This document shows, piece after piece, positions 24,429 through 37,287 of a stretch of 64,000 nt of DNA. Source of the stretch: Jacaranda mimosifolia (lineage: Eukaryota > Streptophyta > Magnoliopsida > Lamiales > Bignoniaceae); NCBI GenBank assembly GCA_018894105.1, contig CM032121.1, positions 33,708,230 to 33,772,229 of the forward strand. The letters run 5' to 3'. The translations under genes were made by a program, and so were the position numbers. Position 1 is the first letter of the stretch; each line of letters opens with the position of its first letter. The notes beneath the pieces were generated by a model. That model was not told where the DNA came from and searched no databases. It saw only the letters and a program-made list of their open reading frames with translations.

Positions 24429-27400
24429 GATAATGAAAATACTTTTCTGTTCCGCTAAATTTACTCTTCACATAAAATGTATTAAAAACTTATTGTAATT
24501 CATTATTGCAATGGATAATCTACTCACATTGAAATATTCCCGCTGTAACTATCGGTAACAAATGTACTTCAGGTGGTAGCTATAACTTAAATTGAACATT
24601 TCATAATATCAAGAAACTCCTAAATCACTCCAAAAAGGATTGTTAAACTGATCGTCCTTTTCATAGTGATTTTTTTTTCTTTTTTCCCATAAAAAAATAG
24701 GACAAGATGTACATTTTCTAGAACACATGCGGTAAGATGCCATTTATTCCAAACTATAATAATGCAAGAGTACATGTGAATATCTCCTATTCTCCTACCA
24801 CACACAATTGTCTCAAAGCTAGAATATGATTCTCTTCTCCAGCAAAACAAACTGTTTGAGAAAAAATAGGTATCTATTCTTGCTTGTATTACTAGATTTT
24901 ACTAGTTCTCCTTTGTTCTGGTCAAGGGAATTAGGTCAATTGAGTAAATTTAATTCCCATGTAGGCAGCCTAACAACTTCATGGATACATGGTCGTCCTC
25001 TTTAATATTCCGAGGATATTGCTGAGGAATCGGGTTGTAATATGTCAGATGATGGTCCTTGTATTTAATTTGTGTTTAGTAATTAAAAGCCTCTCTTTCT
25101 GAAATTCCCATCTTCAGAGCCTTTAATTTGATTGTCTGGTTGATCATGATTCATGTCTTCATGATAATGTGGTCCTCTTTTCCTTCGTTATCTTGCCGCT
25201 TTAATTTTAGGATTCCAAATCATTGTGATCTTCGTTTGGACATCTATGTACTTCATTAGAGTTTGAAATTTCACCCGTTATTATAATATTTATTAATTGA
25301 TATATAAATTGATGATGCACAAATTTTATCGTCAAACACGAAAGACTCGATTTCTTGAGGTATTGTTTGTTTGTTTGTTTTTTGTAATTTTTTTTTTGAA
25401 AAATATTATTCGAAAGTAAGAGTCAAAAATTAATGATCCATATTCAATCTTGTATTGCATGTAAAATTTTTCTCCTTAAAATCAATTTTGGAATATTTTT
25501 ATTCTGGATTGGAACGGTCTATATATGTTGTAATGGAGGAGAGAAGGTGAACCATCTTCCTTTTGGTCCCGTGTGGTCGAGTACTACGTTTTGCTCATTC
25601 CTACTTATTTTATTATAAACGGCTACATGGATTATTGATAGTTTTTTAGTCTTATTGATATGCATGGTAGAAATTTTTGTCCTTTCAAACTTTTACCCTC
25701 TCTCATCCTTCGACATATATATCTAGTTGTGAGAACAAAACCTCCTGCAATGCATGTCGGTAGGACAACATCTCGATGCAGTTAAACTTTTTGTGTCTAG
25801 CAATGAATGTCGTATTAATCATTTTATTAAAGGACAAGCAAAATTTTAATAGCAAAAAGAACACAATATTGTAAAAATGAAGCATAATACTAGTATCAAA
25901 TTGCTTCGTTGCAGTGTAGAAATATTCACAAACCTACCTGGGAAACACAAGAAATGCGAGTTATGGCCCAATGGGAGTCTTTAGCTATTCATGCATAGTA
26001 CTTTTCTTTCTTGATTTAGTTTTTGCCCTCCCAAAACTAAACAAGAAAATTGAAAAATGACTTTTAATTGAGGAAGCTTTCAGGCCCAAACAGCATCATC
26101 TGTCATGTCTCCCAAACCAAAAATCGGGGCCCGCATTCCAGTTGGCGGGTAATCCTATATCTAATCCATCAAGGAGTAAGGAGTTGTTTATTTATCTTGT
26201 CCTCTAATGCTTAAGAAATTAAATTCTTAAGCATTGTTTTTAAACAGATCATTAGTTAATTTTATAGCCATGCGTACAATTATTATTTTGCCTAAAATAG
26301 TAAACGACTTCTCAATTTTTTTTATTTCGGTTGAATGTTTTTTCTTTTGCTGTTTTTCGAAAGAAAAATACTTTTTTGAAATATATAATTAATTTCGGTT
26401 AATAAAGAAAAAAAAAAATCACCTTAGGAATAAATAAGCAATAATAATGCAAGCTAGCAAGACAAGAAAAGGATTCTCAAAATTGGGAATCCCAAGGTGG
26501 TCCAAGTACTGTTTATGGCCCATGGTCAGAACAAAAGCCGGCCACCAGAAATGAACAATTTATGTGACACATTTAAGACAACCTTTTTTCACAATACATA
26601 TAGATCACAATTATGATTAGGTTTTTTTTCCCCCTCTTTTCCCCACTCGGGTCCCGGGCTGAAGATACTATCCTTAATTAGAACGGTAAATTTATTATTT
26701 TTTCCTCTGAACCCATCACAAAATTTTGCTTGAGCATGAAAATTATTGTGTTCTTCGATGCACCATTGGGCATGCAAGTTCAAAGTACAAATGGAATTTC
26801 TGTTATTGTCCATCAATGTTAGGTGAGATATATGGTATTGGTATGTATATGGGTCTAGAAGTGCTCCACTTTTCTTAGTCCAATTTTGAAGGTATTCCAT
26901 TTAATTTATACTGAAAATGATGTGAGTTCGAAAGTGATATTTTGATGTAGTTTAGAGTCGTGTTGATGAATTGGTCAAATTTAAATTTAGAATCTCTAGA
27001 GCTTAAAAGAACAACAATATTAATTAGGATTAATCGTTGGGGATTGTCCACTAAAAACTTTTTAACACTCAAATTAGTAGTTAAATTAATGATGACAGTT
27101 ACATAGTGTAAAAATATAAAATAACTTGAAGGTGCATACACATAAATATGGGGAATACGGAGGATTGGTTTCTTGACTTGGAGCTCTTACTTGGCAATCA
27201 AGTTGCCATTGATGGAGAAAGTTTTGTTACAAAGAGAGAGTTGAAAGAGGTCAAATCGATATCTGTATTTATAATGAAGTGCTATTTGGCAAATAAAATT
27301 AAGATGGTTGGTATATATGGCTTAGTGTGGGGCTCGCAATTGTAATATTCAACGGTTAATAATATTTTTTGAGTTGCCGGTGAGTTGAGTTGGATTTTCC

Positions 27401-30400
27401 TAACCTAGTTATAAATTGCGTAAGTCTGTCTTTAATCTTTACAAGCTTTATCTTCCAAACCGAACCCAGTGATACCTTTGCAAAATAAAACTTAAAAACA
27501 TAAATATCTTATACTAATGAAAATAAGTAGCATAATACACCATTAAAGGTGCTAATTCAATTGATCTAACTTATAAATTTTCAGAAAAATATCATGTCGG
27601 ATATATTAACAGAATGGTTCATGAAACAATCATAAAGGAGGTTCAGTTGAATTAGTACTTTAACAGAATTGCAACATCTACAGGGCAGTTAAAAGAGTTT
27701 CATGTAAAATCCAAAAGATATATAGGTTAAGATTTAAAGGTACGTTTAATGCGGTAGATTCTGAAATAAAAATGTGATAGAGACAGACTCGTTTTCTTAT
27801 CATGAGGAAAACGAAAGTGGGCAGCATAAAATTTCTGATCGACAGAATTTTTGTATCAGAAATAAAATAAAATAAGTTTCAGACATAATGACTTAGCTAC
27901 TGCAGCTATGCAATATTAAATTTGGGCAGAAGTTGATAATAACAGCAATATGACAATAACTTTGTCAGCAGGTAGAATTGTGGTTGGCCACAGTTGCATT
28001 TCTCAGGTAAAAAGCAACAAAAATATAAGGTGGACTGTAATTGTTGCTTTGAATTTGGTTTTTCTAAATTTTAAGGAACTGTCGTGTGGAAACAGTTGTG
28101 TTAGAAAAAAACAGTTTTTTAAGCAAATGCAGACATATATGAAATTGACCTAATATCGTACAAAATCAGTTTCCCCTTCATTTTCTCCCACCAAAAAATA
28201 ACAACAAACTTTGGGATGTTATCTTTTCATGCACAATTTGCTCAATATTATCATTTCAAACGAAGCACAATCATTTTTAATTTTACGATTGTAAATATCT
28301 ATGTACATTATAGATTTTTATTTAGGATTTTAAATATGTCAAATTTACTAATTATTTGTTTGATAAAATACAGAAAATGCAATTAAAAATTTAAAAGAGA
28401 ATTAAAACAACCCTCCAAAACAAGAAGAAAAATATAAGAGCAGATTGGTTGAAACATAGTTTGAGAGGATTTTTTCGGCAAGACTTGCATGTACGTACTA
28501 GTGCATTGGAAAAACAACTTTTGCTATAAAAAATATAATATTAGTGATAATATGGAAATTGTTGTAAATGACGTATATGAAGTGACAATGATTTTTATAA
28601 TATCATTAATGATAATTTTAAATGCTAATAATTTTATTTTGTATTTTAATAGTGATAAGAATTAGTTGTCATTAATCCAAATTAAACTAGTAATACATGT
28701 ATTAGGATGATTTTAATGACAATAAGAGTTGGTGACCACCTAATGACGACAACCGAATGACAATAAAAATTTTGTCACAAATTCATTATAGTGTAAATTT
28801 TTGTTGTCATTATAAATGTGTTACTATTTAATTAAAAAAAATGACAACTTAAGCACAATTCTTATCATGATTAAGATTATAAAAATATTATTTTGACAAA
28901 ATAAAAAAATTTCATCACCTAATAAATTAATTAATAACAACTTTTGCTTTATCATAATTATAACTTCACCAATTAATTTTGGGGATAATGGAAGATAAAA
29001 GAGGGGTATTTTGAGAAAATTTATTTTAGTGTTTTGGAGAAAAAGTGAGTATATATTTGGTTATATATATATATATATCGTATATATTTTTATTGTTATT
29101 CTTACAATAAAAAATTACTCAATTCTATTTTCACCCCCAAAAAACCAACAAAAAGTATTGATTTAACTGCTATAATAGAAAAATATCCCCCCCAAAAGAT
29201 AAATAAACATATCAAAACTCTCCAAAATAAATTTTTAATTATTCCCCAAAACATAACCAAAAATCCATTACATTAATTCTCCAATACAACTTTCAAATTC
29301 TCCAATCCCATTTACAACATTCATTCCCCCAAAACACATATTAAAATCAAATATAAAAAATAACCAATTACCTTACCGAAGTGTAGATTCATAAAAGTTA
29401 AATTTATTTCTAATAAGGGTTCCTCTATATGAGGTGGCAATATTTTACAATTTGTTTACTATGCATGATCATTTTCTTTAATTGCACAATTTATTTTTCT
29501 AAATCCATTTTCTTCATTTTCTTTTATTAATAAATTAGAAGACTCAAATGGGACATTCTAAAAACAACTCTCACAAATGATATTAACAAATTCAAATATA
29601 TTAATTGCTTACTACATACATTTATTGACCTTGCTAAAGACCAAACTTTTTGGTCATTATTAAATCAGAGATTAAGGGGACATAGAATCTCAAATTAAAT
29701 GTTATTATTTGATTAATGATCAAAATACTCTGGCAGACAATCTTTTGCCGTTGTGGAATAAAATGATGAAAGATCGAATTGAATGTCCCAACAGATTGGT
29801 ACCTACAGTCGATATGTCTGAAATAGTTTATATATGAATTTAATAGCTTCAATTTATTTGTGAATGTCAACTGTGTCCATATTAAAATAAGTCATTTATT
29901 GCTATAAAGGGCAATTATATATGGATGCATACTAATGTAAGAAGAAAAAATATGAATTCCATGACAAAATATTTTTCACTACATTGACGTCACAAGTAGA
30001 AAAGTGCAAATTAATATTTAGTTCCTAATGTGGAGTGTATATTATTAGTTTCTTTTGGATTTTTTGTGGATCTTCGTAGATAAGCACTTGTTCATTGTGT
30101 TTAATTAATTATTGACATCCTATTTTTCTATGTACTTTTTTGGAGAAACAATTAATTATATTATTTATTAAAGCATCGAAACTCATCATTAACACAATGA
30201 ATTGTTCTAAATTAAAGTTCAAAAAGTCATTAAGTAAAACATATGATTTTAATAAAAGCATACATATAATGACAATAAATTATCATTAAAGTAGTTAGAT
30301 ATTCCACAAAAGTAGGGATTGAATTCAAAAAATTTTAATTATAGAATCTCGATTCTCAGCTAATACTGTAAGAGCCATTAGCTAATTTCATATATGATAT

Positions 30401-30810
30401 ACGTTATCATTTTATTATAAGAAATCCTTGAAAATGGGATTGCATGCTCTATTCCATAAGTCTTAAGCAATTTGTAATCTTTATAATTAGAAAAAAAAAA
30501 TGATGATATCTGATTTATTAAAAGAGTCGAAAATCTTAAGATAATTTATAACTTATTTCTCCTCTTTGAGTTTTTGAGATGATTTTTATAAGGATAAAGA
30601 TCCTCCACCATATTATGTTGGTAAAATAATACATCTATGTGACTGCACCTTCTTGTCTAATGGCGGATTCACTGGCATCCTATGCTTGAACAACAACCAT
30701 ATGCCTTCACGCTCTTCCACTGTGTCTAATTTAAAGATTTTGATTAGGAAAGGAAACTATTAGGGGGAAAAAAAAATAGTTTATAAATTATTTTACTATT
30801 CTTTCAGTAT
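24429..30810. other. Long AT-rich intergenic stretch without recognised genes
   Basis: I read both strands and saw only short ORFs with no family resemblance. Notable items are a small inverted repeat at 27543-27663 (listed separately), decayed repeats at about 28510-28830 built on variants of aatgacaataa, and a (TA)n run near 29064. The DNA upstream of 30000 may include sequence downstream of the BLH gene that affects it, but nothing specific is visible. Confidence 0.4.
27543..27663. repeat. Short inverted repeat, possible tiny MITE
   Basis: The left arm ttaaaggtgctaattcaatt and the reverse complement of the right arm (gttaaagtactaattcaact) match over about 22 bases with 3-4 differences, across a loop of about 75 bases. 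It could fold into a hairpin. No convincing target duplication is visible. Confidence 0.45.
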
Positions 30811-31036
30811 TCAAAATGCCTTTTTGCATTCCAGTGGCTTGCAGCCCTAGTGGCATCCATCTCTTCTATTATGTGACAAGTCTTGTGTTCGATTTGGAAT
30901 TAAAGTGTTGTGCACTTTACGTGCATTGTGTATAGTTTATACTTTAATTTATTTAATTTGATAATAGAAAAATATTAATTTGTTGAAAGGATAATAATTC
31001 ATCATTTGTAGTGCTCTCTCTCAAAATGCCTTTTTG
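30811..31036 (+). mobile_element. SINE-like insertion with perfect 16 bp target duplication
   Basis: The 16-mer tcaaaatgcctttttg occurs at 30811-30826 and 31021-31036, bracketing a 194 bp body. Near its 5' end the body has a box A-like phrase (agccctagtggcat, about 30845-30860) and, about 35 bases later, a box B-like phrase (gtgttcgatttgg, about 30886-30898), the spacing of a tRNA-derived Pol III promoter. It lacks a clear poly-A tail and ends in pyrimidine-rich sequence. The direct repeats are solid; the SINE label is inference. Confidence 0.6.
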
Positions 31037-31795
31037 TAAGAAAAAAAATGCTGCATCACATGCATGCTGCTGGAACAACAACTCAACATGATTAAGGCCT
31101 TCATGTCTAGCGACAGATTGATTATCATCATTGGCGCCTTATGTGGAAACAATATCCATATGCTATCATCATTGGCGCCTTATGTGGAAACAATAACCAT
31201 ATGCCTCTTCGCATGCTCCTCCAGTAAATGATTATAATGATATTTGATTTGTCCACATAAGAGAAATCGATGGTCTTAGCATGGTGTCTCTTTGATTTGC
31301 CACAAGTTTAGTTTATTTTTCTTTATTTTATGTCAATTTCGATATATAAACATGAAAATTACAATAAAAATAAATAAACTTTTCTTCTTACCATTTTTTA
31401 ATAAAATGACACATTAAGCTTGTACGCGCACTAATTTAAATAGATTTAATTTCTTCAATAATATGTGATACTAAATTTAGTTTCATTGAAATGGCAATAC
31501 AAAGATTGTAGGCATCGAATACAAATACTACTACATAAAGGGGATATATAAAAGGTGCAAAAATTGTAACTATACAATTACAATAAAACCTCGTAAAACT
31601 TGCTAACATTAGTTTCTACGATCTCATTATGTGTTTAACTAGGAGAAAATAAAGAGAGAGGGAGAGAATAATAAAATTACCAAAAAAAAAATAAAAAGGA
31701 AAGAGAAGAAAAACTACTTTCAACCACTGGTGACAAAACTATAAAACGTGACAAGGTTTAATTATCTTATTTAAGCACCGGTATAATTTAATTAA
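31037..31795. other. Downstream region of the BLH gene, including probable 3' UTR
   Basis: Approximately 31560-31795 is likely 3' UTR of the minus-strand BLH gene. A 41-42 bp tandem duplication containing atcatcattggcgccttatg occurs at about 31123-31207. No other gene is visible. Confidence 0.4.
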
Positions 31796-34700
31796 TTATC
31801 CCCCAAAGTCTCTGACCGAGAACGGACTCTTCTCCGGCAAATTTCCGGCGTGACGTAGACCTAGAGTCAGCGAAACATCGCCGGCGCTCGTCCCAAACCT
31901 TATGAACGTAGATTCAATATCAGCATTAGTGGGTTGGTCGCGGCACGCGTCGGGCTCATGCATGGCCGGAAAAGATTGCGCCACCGAGGAAGAGGCGGCT
32001 GTAGCGGCGGCAGGCATGGAGATACTGCTGCTGTTTGGGTGGTGCTGCTGCTGGTGGGGCTTGGCTTGGTGATCCGAGAAGCATTGACTGTTTATTGCGA
32101 TGAATGGAGAGTCGTTTTCAGTGGCATCGGTGATTTCGGATCTTTTGCCTGCAGGCGGAGGAGTGACTGTGGTGGCGGAGGTAGCCGCGGCGGCAGCGGC
32201 GGTGGGAACAGTAACAGTATTTGTCGTTGGAGTTTGTGCGCTGCTGCTGCTTTGGTCCCGGTCTTGGTCATTTGCAGCGACTTCTTTGGCTTCTTGTTGG
32301 TACATCTCTTCGACCATGGGTTTCCACAAACGGACCCTAGCATTAATGAACCAGTTTGAAACCTGAAACACAAACAACCAAACTACATTAAACCATATGG
32401 AGGGTTTAAGATTGTGCAATCTTTATTACAGGAATTTAATGATGTTACTATTTACCAGGCCAGCTACATTCACCAGAAAACATTTTAATTTCACATACCC
32501 CATGTAACAGTACTGGTATTAAATTTTCACTGCCATGTCTATAGTCCTTATTTAGGGTTGTTTCCAAGAAAACCCTACGAAACAAAACCAACTTGTGTTT
32601 TTCTCATTCTTTCCTATGATATAATTTACACAAGTTCCTCTCCATATTAGAATTTATCCCACTATTGAAAAAAAAAATGCATTTTTAATGTACTGAGACA
32701 ACTGTAATTATTAGTCTCAGGCCAATAACGATTCTCATTTTCCGAATGAATTGTATCGTTGCTTGTGCCATATTATCATATACTCAGAAAAGAAGAAAAA
32801 AATTAGACTTATATGGTCAACATTATAATGGAACATTGGAACTATTAATTTATGATGGAAGGAAGAAATGTAAAGAAAGCAAAATGCAACATAATATTAT
32901 CCAATCAATATATATACCTTACTCTAGGGTTCATGGAATTAACTGATGATACATACTGATTAAGTGTTAGTTGTTCTTACTATTATTATTGTTACTTTTT
33001 CTTTTAGTTGCATTTATGAATATTACTTTTCTTGTTTTATTGTTTTCCAATTTTATGCTTATAAAATAAATAGAACAAGAAAAGGCCAGCAAACACCTTG
33101 TCTTAAATCTACCCTTTTCAGTACTACTGTAGTTCTGCAGCTTCAATGGTTAAACCATTAAATGTCCATGGACGTAAGAGAGAGAGAGAGCTGCAAACTT
33201 TCATGTCTCACTCTAATGTACTTGACACTGCTCTTAGCATTGGCAGCGGTTTTCCCTCTGTTTCAGAATTTATGTCTTTGTAGAAAAAGGATCTAAAGAA
33301 ACAAGAGAAAAAGGGGACCCAAAAAAAAAATGGAAAAAAGAAAAGCATTGGCTTTTCTGAAACAGAAAGAAGAAAAAAACCACAGAACAAAAACGCTCTT
33401 CCATGCTTCCACTGTTGACACTTTTACTGGGATCAGTACCCATTCACCCACCCACGATTTTGAAAAAATAAATGCTACTATACTATAGACTAAAAATGAA
33501 ATGTCATGAATACGGAGCCCGTTTTTTAAGAAAGAAACACGATTATAGTAATGCATATTGTGAAGAAGAAGAAGAATACCTGGTTTCTTGATAGACCAGT
33601 CTGTCGGGCCAACAGATGCTTATCTGCATCGCTTGGGTACCTGAGATAGAGACCAGAAAAGAAAAGGACACGAGATTCAGAGTCCTTACCTAAATCAGAT
33701 AAAGCGACGACCAAGCTTTATGCATTGTCTCCGTGGATATATTGGACTTATACTATCTTTTATTTTTCTTTTAATTTTCTTTCTTTCTTTCTGCATGGGC
33801 GTGGCAATCTAAGAGGGATCGTAGAACAGTTGCAGGAATAGCTGCAGAAGATGCAGAAGTAAAGTGGACAGCTGCACGACCAGCTTCTCTCTTCTTTCTA
33901 GTGACATAGATCTAAGGATTTTTTGTCCCACACAAAAACGCGAGTTTAAGCTAAAACATGAAAGAGTTTAATATGGTAATTAGGCCCTAATTGAGTGTAG
34001 TTTTTATAGTACTATTAGCATAGGTGGGGAGAGCGCTAGAGTCTAGAGAGAGAAAAGGAAGACGGCCTAGCTAGGAAAAGGACACAGTGAAATTGTCAGT
34101 AACTGTAATAATTATTGAGTACTTGTTAGTAGGTGCCTCTTTTTCTTGTTCTAATGGGGTTATGTATTCTGTTTATGTGATAATTAACATCAGGAGAAAT
34201 ATTTATGGAAAAGAGAATGTATATATTATACGACGAAATTACTACTACTTTTCCAGCTTTTCTAAATGAAGGGACAACATCAAACGCTGTATTACAGTAC
34301 CTTTAAACGATGATCAGAAGGAGAAAAAAGAGAACAAAAAAAGAAAAAGTTTTGAACAGCGTCCAGCATGAGAAAGAACAAATTAAAAAAAAAAAAAAAA
34401 GAAAAACTTGTCTTATCATAGAATTCTGCAATAATGATTTCTTTGGTGATTAAGTGACTTTTGTTGATCCCATAATAAAGATTGACTCAGGTTTTTTTTC
34501 TACTGGAGATAAAAAGATAGACTTGAAGAAAAAAAACGTACGGGTGCAGAAAATGCTCGAAAAGCCAAGCCCTCAAAATGTTGACAGAGCGTTCGGGCAA
34601 TCCCCTTTGAGGTCTCCAGGCTTCTTGTTCCATCATTCCCATTTGATGAAATGCTCTTTGCTGCCTCAGGCTTTGCTCCAGAATTCTCAGCCTCGGCGTC

Positions 34701-35739
34701 TCGCCCTTCGTCACGCCCGACGTGCCGGCGTCTTTTTCTCCCAACAGCTCGCAGCTGTGCTTCAACTGGGCTGCAATGGCGTCCTTCAGGCACCTGAAAT
34801 GACGAGACATTGCCTTCTGTGCTAAAGAAGTATAAGGCACTGCGGCCCCGAAACCCATCACCATATCAAATGAATTCACTACTGTTTGCATTTGCTCGCA
34901 GTAATGGTTGTACCTTCGATCCACCTGCATAAATTTGCCAGCATTAATTGTGATTATTCATCAAAAAGAAAAACAAGATTTTGGGAAGCAATTAATTTTT
35001 CTTGTCAAGAGTCAAAAAAGAAAAATAAATAAATAATTGTGTGAATCAGAGCCTGGTGCAGTGAAATGATTGTTGATGTGAGGCAAGAATATCCTTGTCT
35101 CGCTTGGAATGCTCTCTTTTCCCAATACAGCCAACAAGATATGCCTCTGGTGTAAGGGTATTTGAATATTGCTCAAATGTATTATTGAAAAAAGAAAAGA
35201 AAAGGAAGAAGGAAATTGAATTGTCAAGTCAACTGTAGTGGAAGGAAGAAAAGAAAAAAAAAAAAAAGGGAGTTTTCCATGGTACGAACGAAAAAAGAAA
35301 AGATAAAATCTAAGTCTTGAAACAGCAGCAAGCAATCTTACTGTTAATAAATCTTGGAACGACCAAGATTGATATTTTGTTATGATAGTTCACTATCACC
35401 TTCCCGAACAGATGGAAACTATTTTCCTGCCGGACGATGCTCAGAGTGAGGGTGGTTAGCCACTCCTGTTCTCTCACCAAATGAAAATCCTGTTTGCCCT
35501 AATTATATATACCCCACTAGTATTATACTGATGAGAATATTTAAGTAGGTAGAGGTATAATATTCAATTATTTGAATTAAAGAATTAAATCCGTGGTAAC
35601 CTGTTTAATCAGCCGGCAATAAAATAATCCTGGAAAGTCGCCGGAATTTTCTAACCCCGGTGGGATTTCATAAATAATGGACTAATTAAGGGATAATGAT
35701 TTGCCAATGACTCTAATAGTTTAGAGAGAGAGAAGTTGT

Positions 35740-35794
<55 letters not shown>

Positions 35795-37134
35795 CATGCC
35801 TCGTCAAGCATAGATAATAGTTTGACCTTTCTTCTCTGATGCTCAAGCCTGTCAGCAGCTGATAAAGGAGGCATATCTTTCGAAGAAGACGAAGAATTTC
35901 CACCGCCGGCGCTTGGGTTCGAACTAGGGTTTCCGTTGTTATTATTCTGCCTTCCAAATTTGTTTTTCTTGAAATGACCCCTACCCACACTACAAAACTC
36001 TTCCAACAACTCTTGGGCTGCCTTGGCGTACTTAGAATTCCGCAGCATATTCATCGTCCCGTAGGAAGAACCCAACCCCACATGCAACTGGTGGTTATGG
36101 CTGACTCCACCCTGCAAATGTAACGCGCCACCGCCACCACCCAAATTCTTGAACTGATACTGTGGGGGAGTTGACCCTCCGCCTTGCCCGAAAAACAACA
36201 TCCCACCTTCTCCCATCCTTAATTCCTCAGCCTTGGCGGCCTCCAAGTGCTGCAATGAAGAAGACAGGGACAATGAAAGCCCTTGACCTTCCACAACTCC
36301 TGGAATTTCATTAGGGTTGCTTTCATTTGCGCTGTTTGGAACCCATGTTAATTGGCCAAAAGCCCCACCTGGCGCATTGTGTAAGGCTTGGAGAGTGGAA
36401 GAAGAAGAGGGGTTTGGAAGCAGCATGTGGAGAGTGGAAGTAGATTGAGGAGGAGGATGAGGAGGATGGGAAGGAGATGGAGAAGGTGACCTTTGCTGTT
36501 GCGGGTTCATCAGAAAAAGCTGCATGGCTGCCGCTGAATCCGGATTAATGCTTGAAATTTGATGCTGCTGGTGATGATGATGATGATGATGATGAGAGGC
36601 AGTGTCATTGACAACAGTCTGATTCTTTGAATCCCCCAAATCACCACCCACCACCATCCCTTGGCGGTGTGAAACCCAATCCGCAGCTGATGCCCCTCCA
36701 CCGGGCGGCGGCACCACTGACCTCGGATTCCGGTAACTCTGCAATATCTGGTTCTCAAGCAATTCGGTGGCGGTGGCGGCACCACCGGATTGAAAATTGA
36801 ACATTTCTGACAACATACCAGCTGTTTCATAAACCGGAAGCCCACTGGATTCTTCTTCTTCAATACCGACTAACGGCGGTGGCGGCTCAAAGCCTTGAAC
36901 CCTCAGTTTATCCCTTCGGATCTGCTGCGCTATGTGTTGTTGATGCTGCTGCTGCTGCTGTTGCTGCTGTTCTTGCTGTGATCTCTCGAATCCATTCGAG
37001 AAACTGAAGATACCTTGATGATAATCTTGGGACATAGAAATAGACAAATTTTGCTTGTCCTGGAACTGAAGATCAGAATTGTGACCCTTCGAGTGAGAGG
37101 TAACAGAAGAGAGTGTTGGTGTTGCTATTCCCAT
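31796..37134 (-). CDS. BLH2: BEL1-like homeodomain transcription factor, BLH2/SAW1-BLH4/SAW2 class
   Basis: Minus-strand exons 37134-35800, 34924-34542, 33640-33580 and 32362-31796 total 2346 nt, 781 residues. Start ATG 37134 (MGIATP) is the first ATG in frame; the codon after the preceding in-frame stop is GTG, and the family starts MGI. Seen in order: [14 protein letters not shown] (about 101-114), poly-Q (about 53-67), poly-His (181-188), [11 protein letters not shown] (201-211), [10 protein letters not shown] (285-294), SKY domain (about 366-387), BELL domain (about 430-505), three-residue-extended TALE homeodomain (about 547-610, with PYPSDADK and [15 protein letters not shown]), and the C-terminal ZIBEL-type [10 protein letters not shown]. 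Exon 3 is the classic 61 nt TALE exon. Such factors pair with KNOX proteins in the nucleus; Arabidopsis SAW1/SAW2 repress KNOX genes in leaf margins. SAW1 and SAW2 cannot be separated here; this may be their single co-orthologue. The first coding intron has a GC donor. Confidence 0.93.
34925..35799 (-). other. Non-canonical GC-AG intron in the BLH gene
   Basis: Exon 1 ends ...CTT GAC GAG at 35800, and the next minus-strand bases are GCATGT, not GT. The acceptor TATGCAG at 34925 leads into GTG GAT CGA AGG TAC. The join gives LSMLDE-VDRRYN, which is the invariant BELL-domain sequence. A nearby GT (GCAT|GTATTC) would add 4 nt and break the frame. The exon boundary is therefore supported by protein conservation. 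Confidence 0.85.
35722..35790. repeat. Compound (TG)n(AG)n microsatellite beside the GC donor
   Basis: On the plus strand about 13 TG units (35737-35763) run into about 13 AG units (35764-35790), with a further short AG run at 35722-35733. On the transcribed minus strand this is (CT)n(CA)n, beginning 10 bases into the intron that has the GC donor. Confidence 0.95.
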
Positions 37135-37203
37135 ATCACTGCCTTTATCTTCATCATCATTTCTTTCTAAGCCCCCTCTCCAAAAGCCCACCTTCTTCTT
37201 CAC

Positions 37204-37287
37204 TCAGCTGCTCAGTTTTTCCAATGAATCCATACAGAAAATCCAAGAAATCAAAGCCCCGTTATAGAATTTTGAGTTATAATTCAT
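37204..37287 (-). promoter_or_regulatory. Upstream ORF in the BLH leader
   Basis: An ATG at 37287 opens a 27-codon ORF ending TGA at 37206-37204, 69 nt before the main ATG. A likely 5' UTR intron lies just upstream: donor AG|GTATGT after 37464 and acceptor ctcttcag ending at 37340. If that structure is right, this uORF is in the mature leader. The structure is inferred from splice signals only. Confidence 0.4.

Noticed and set aside
35895..35935. Box B-like gggttcgaactaggg suggesting a tRNA
   Set aside because: It lies inside the BLH coding exon with no box A or tRNA fold around it.
37135..37203. BLH start at 37203
   Set aside because: The codon there is GTG just after a TGA stop; the first in-frame ATG is 37134 and matches the family start MGI.
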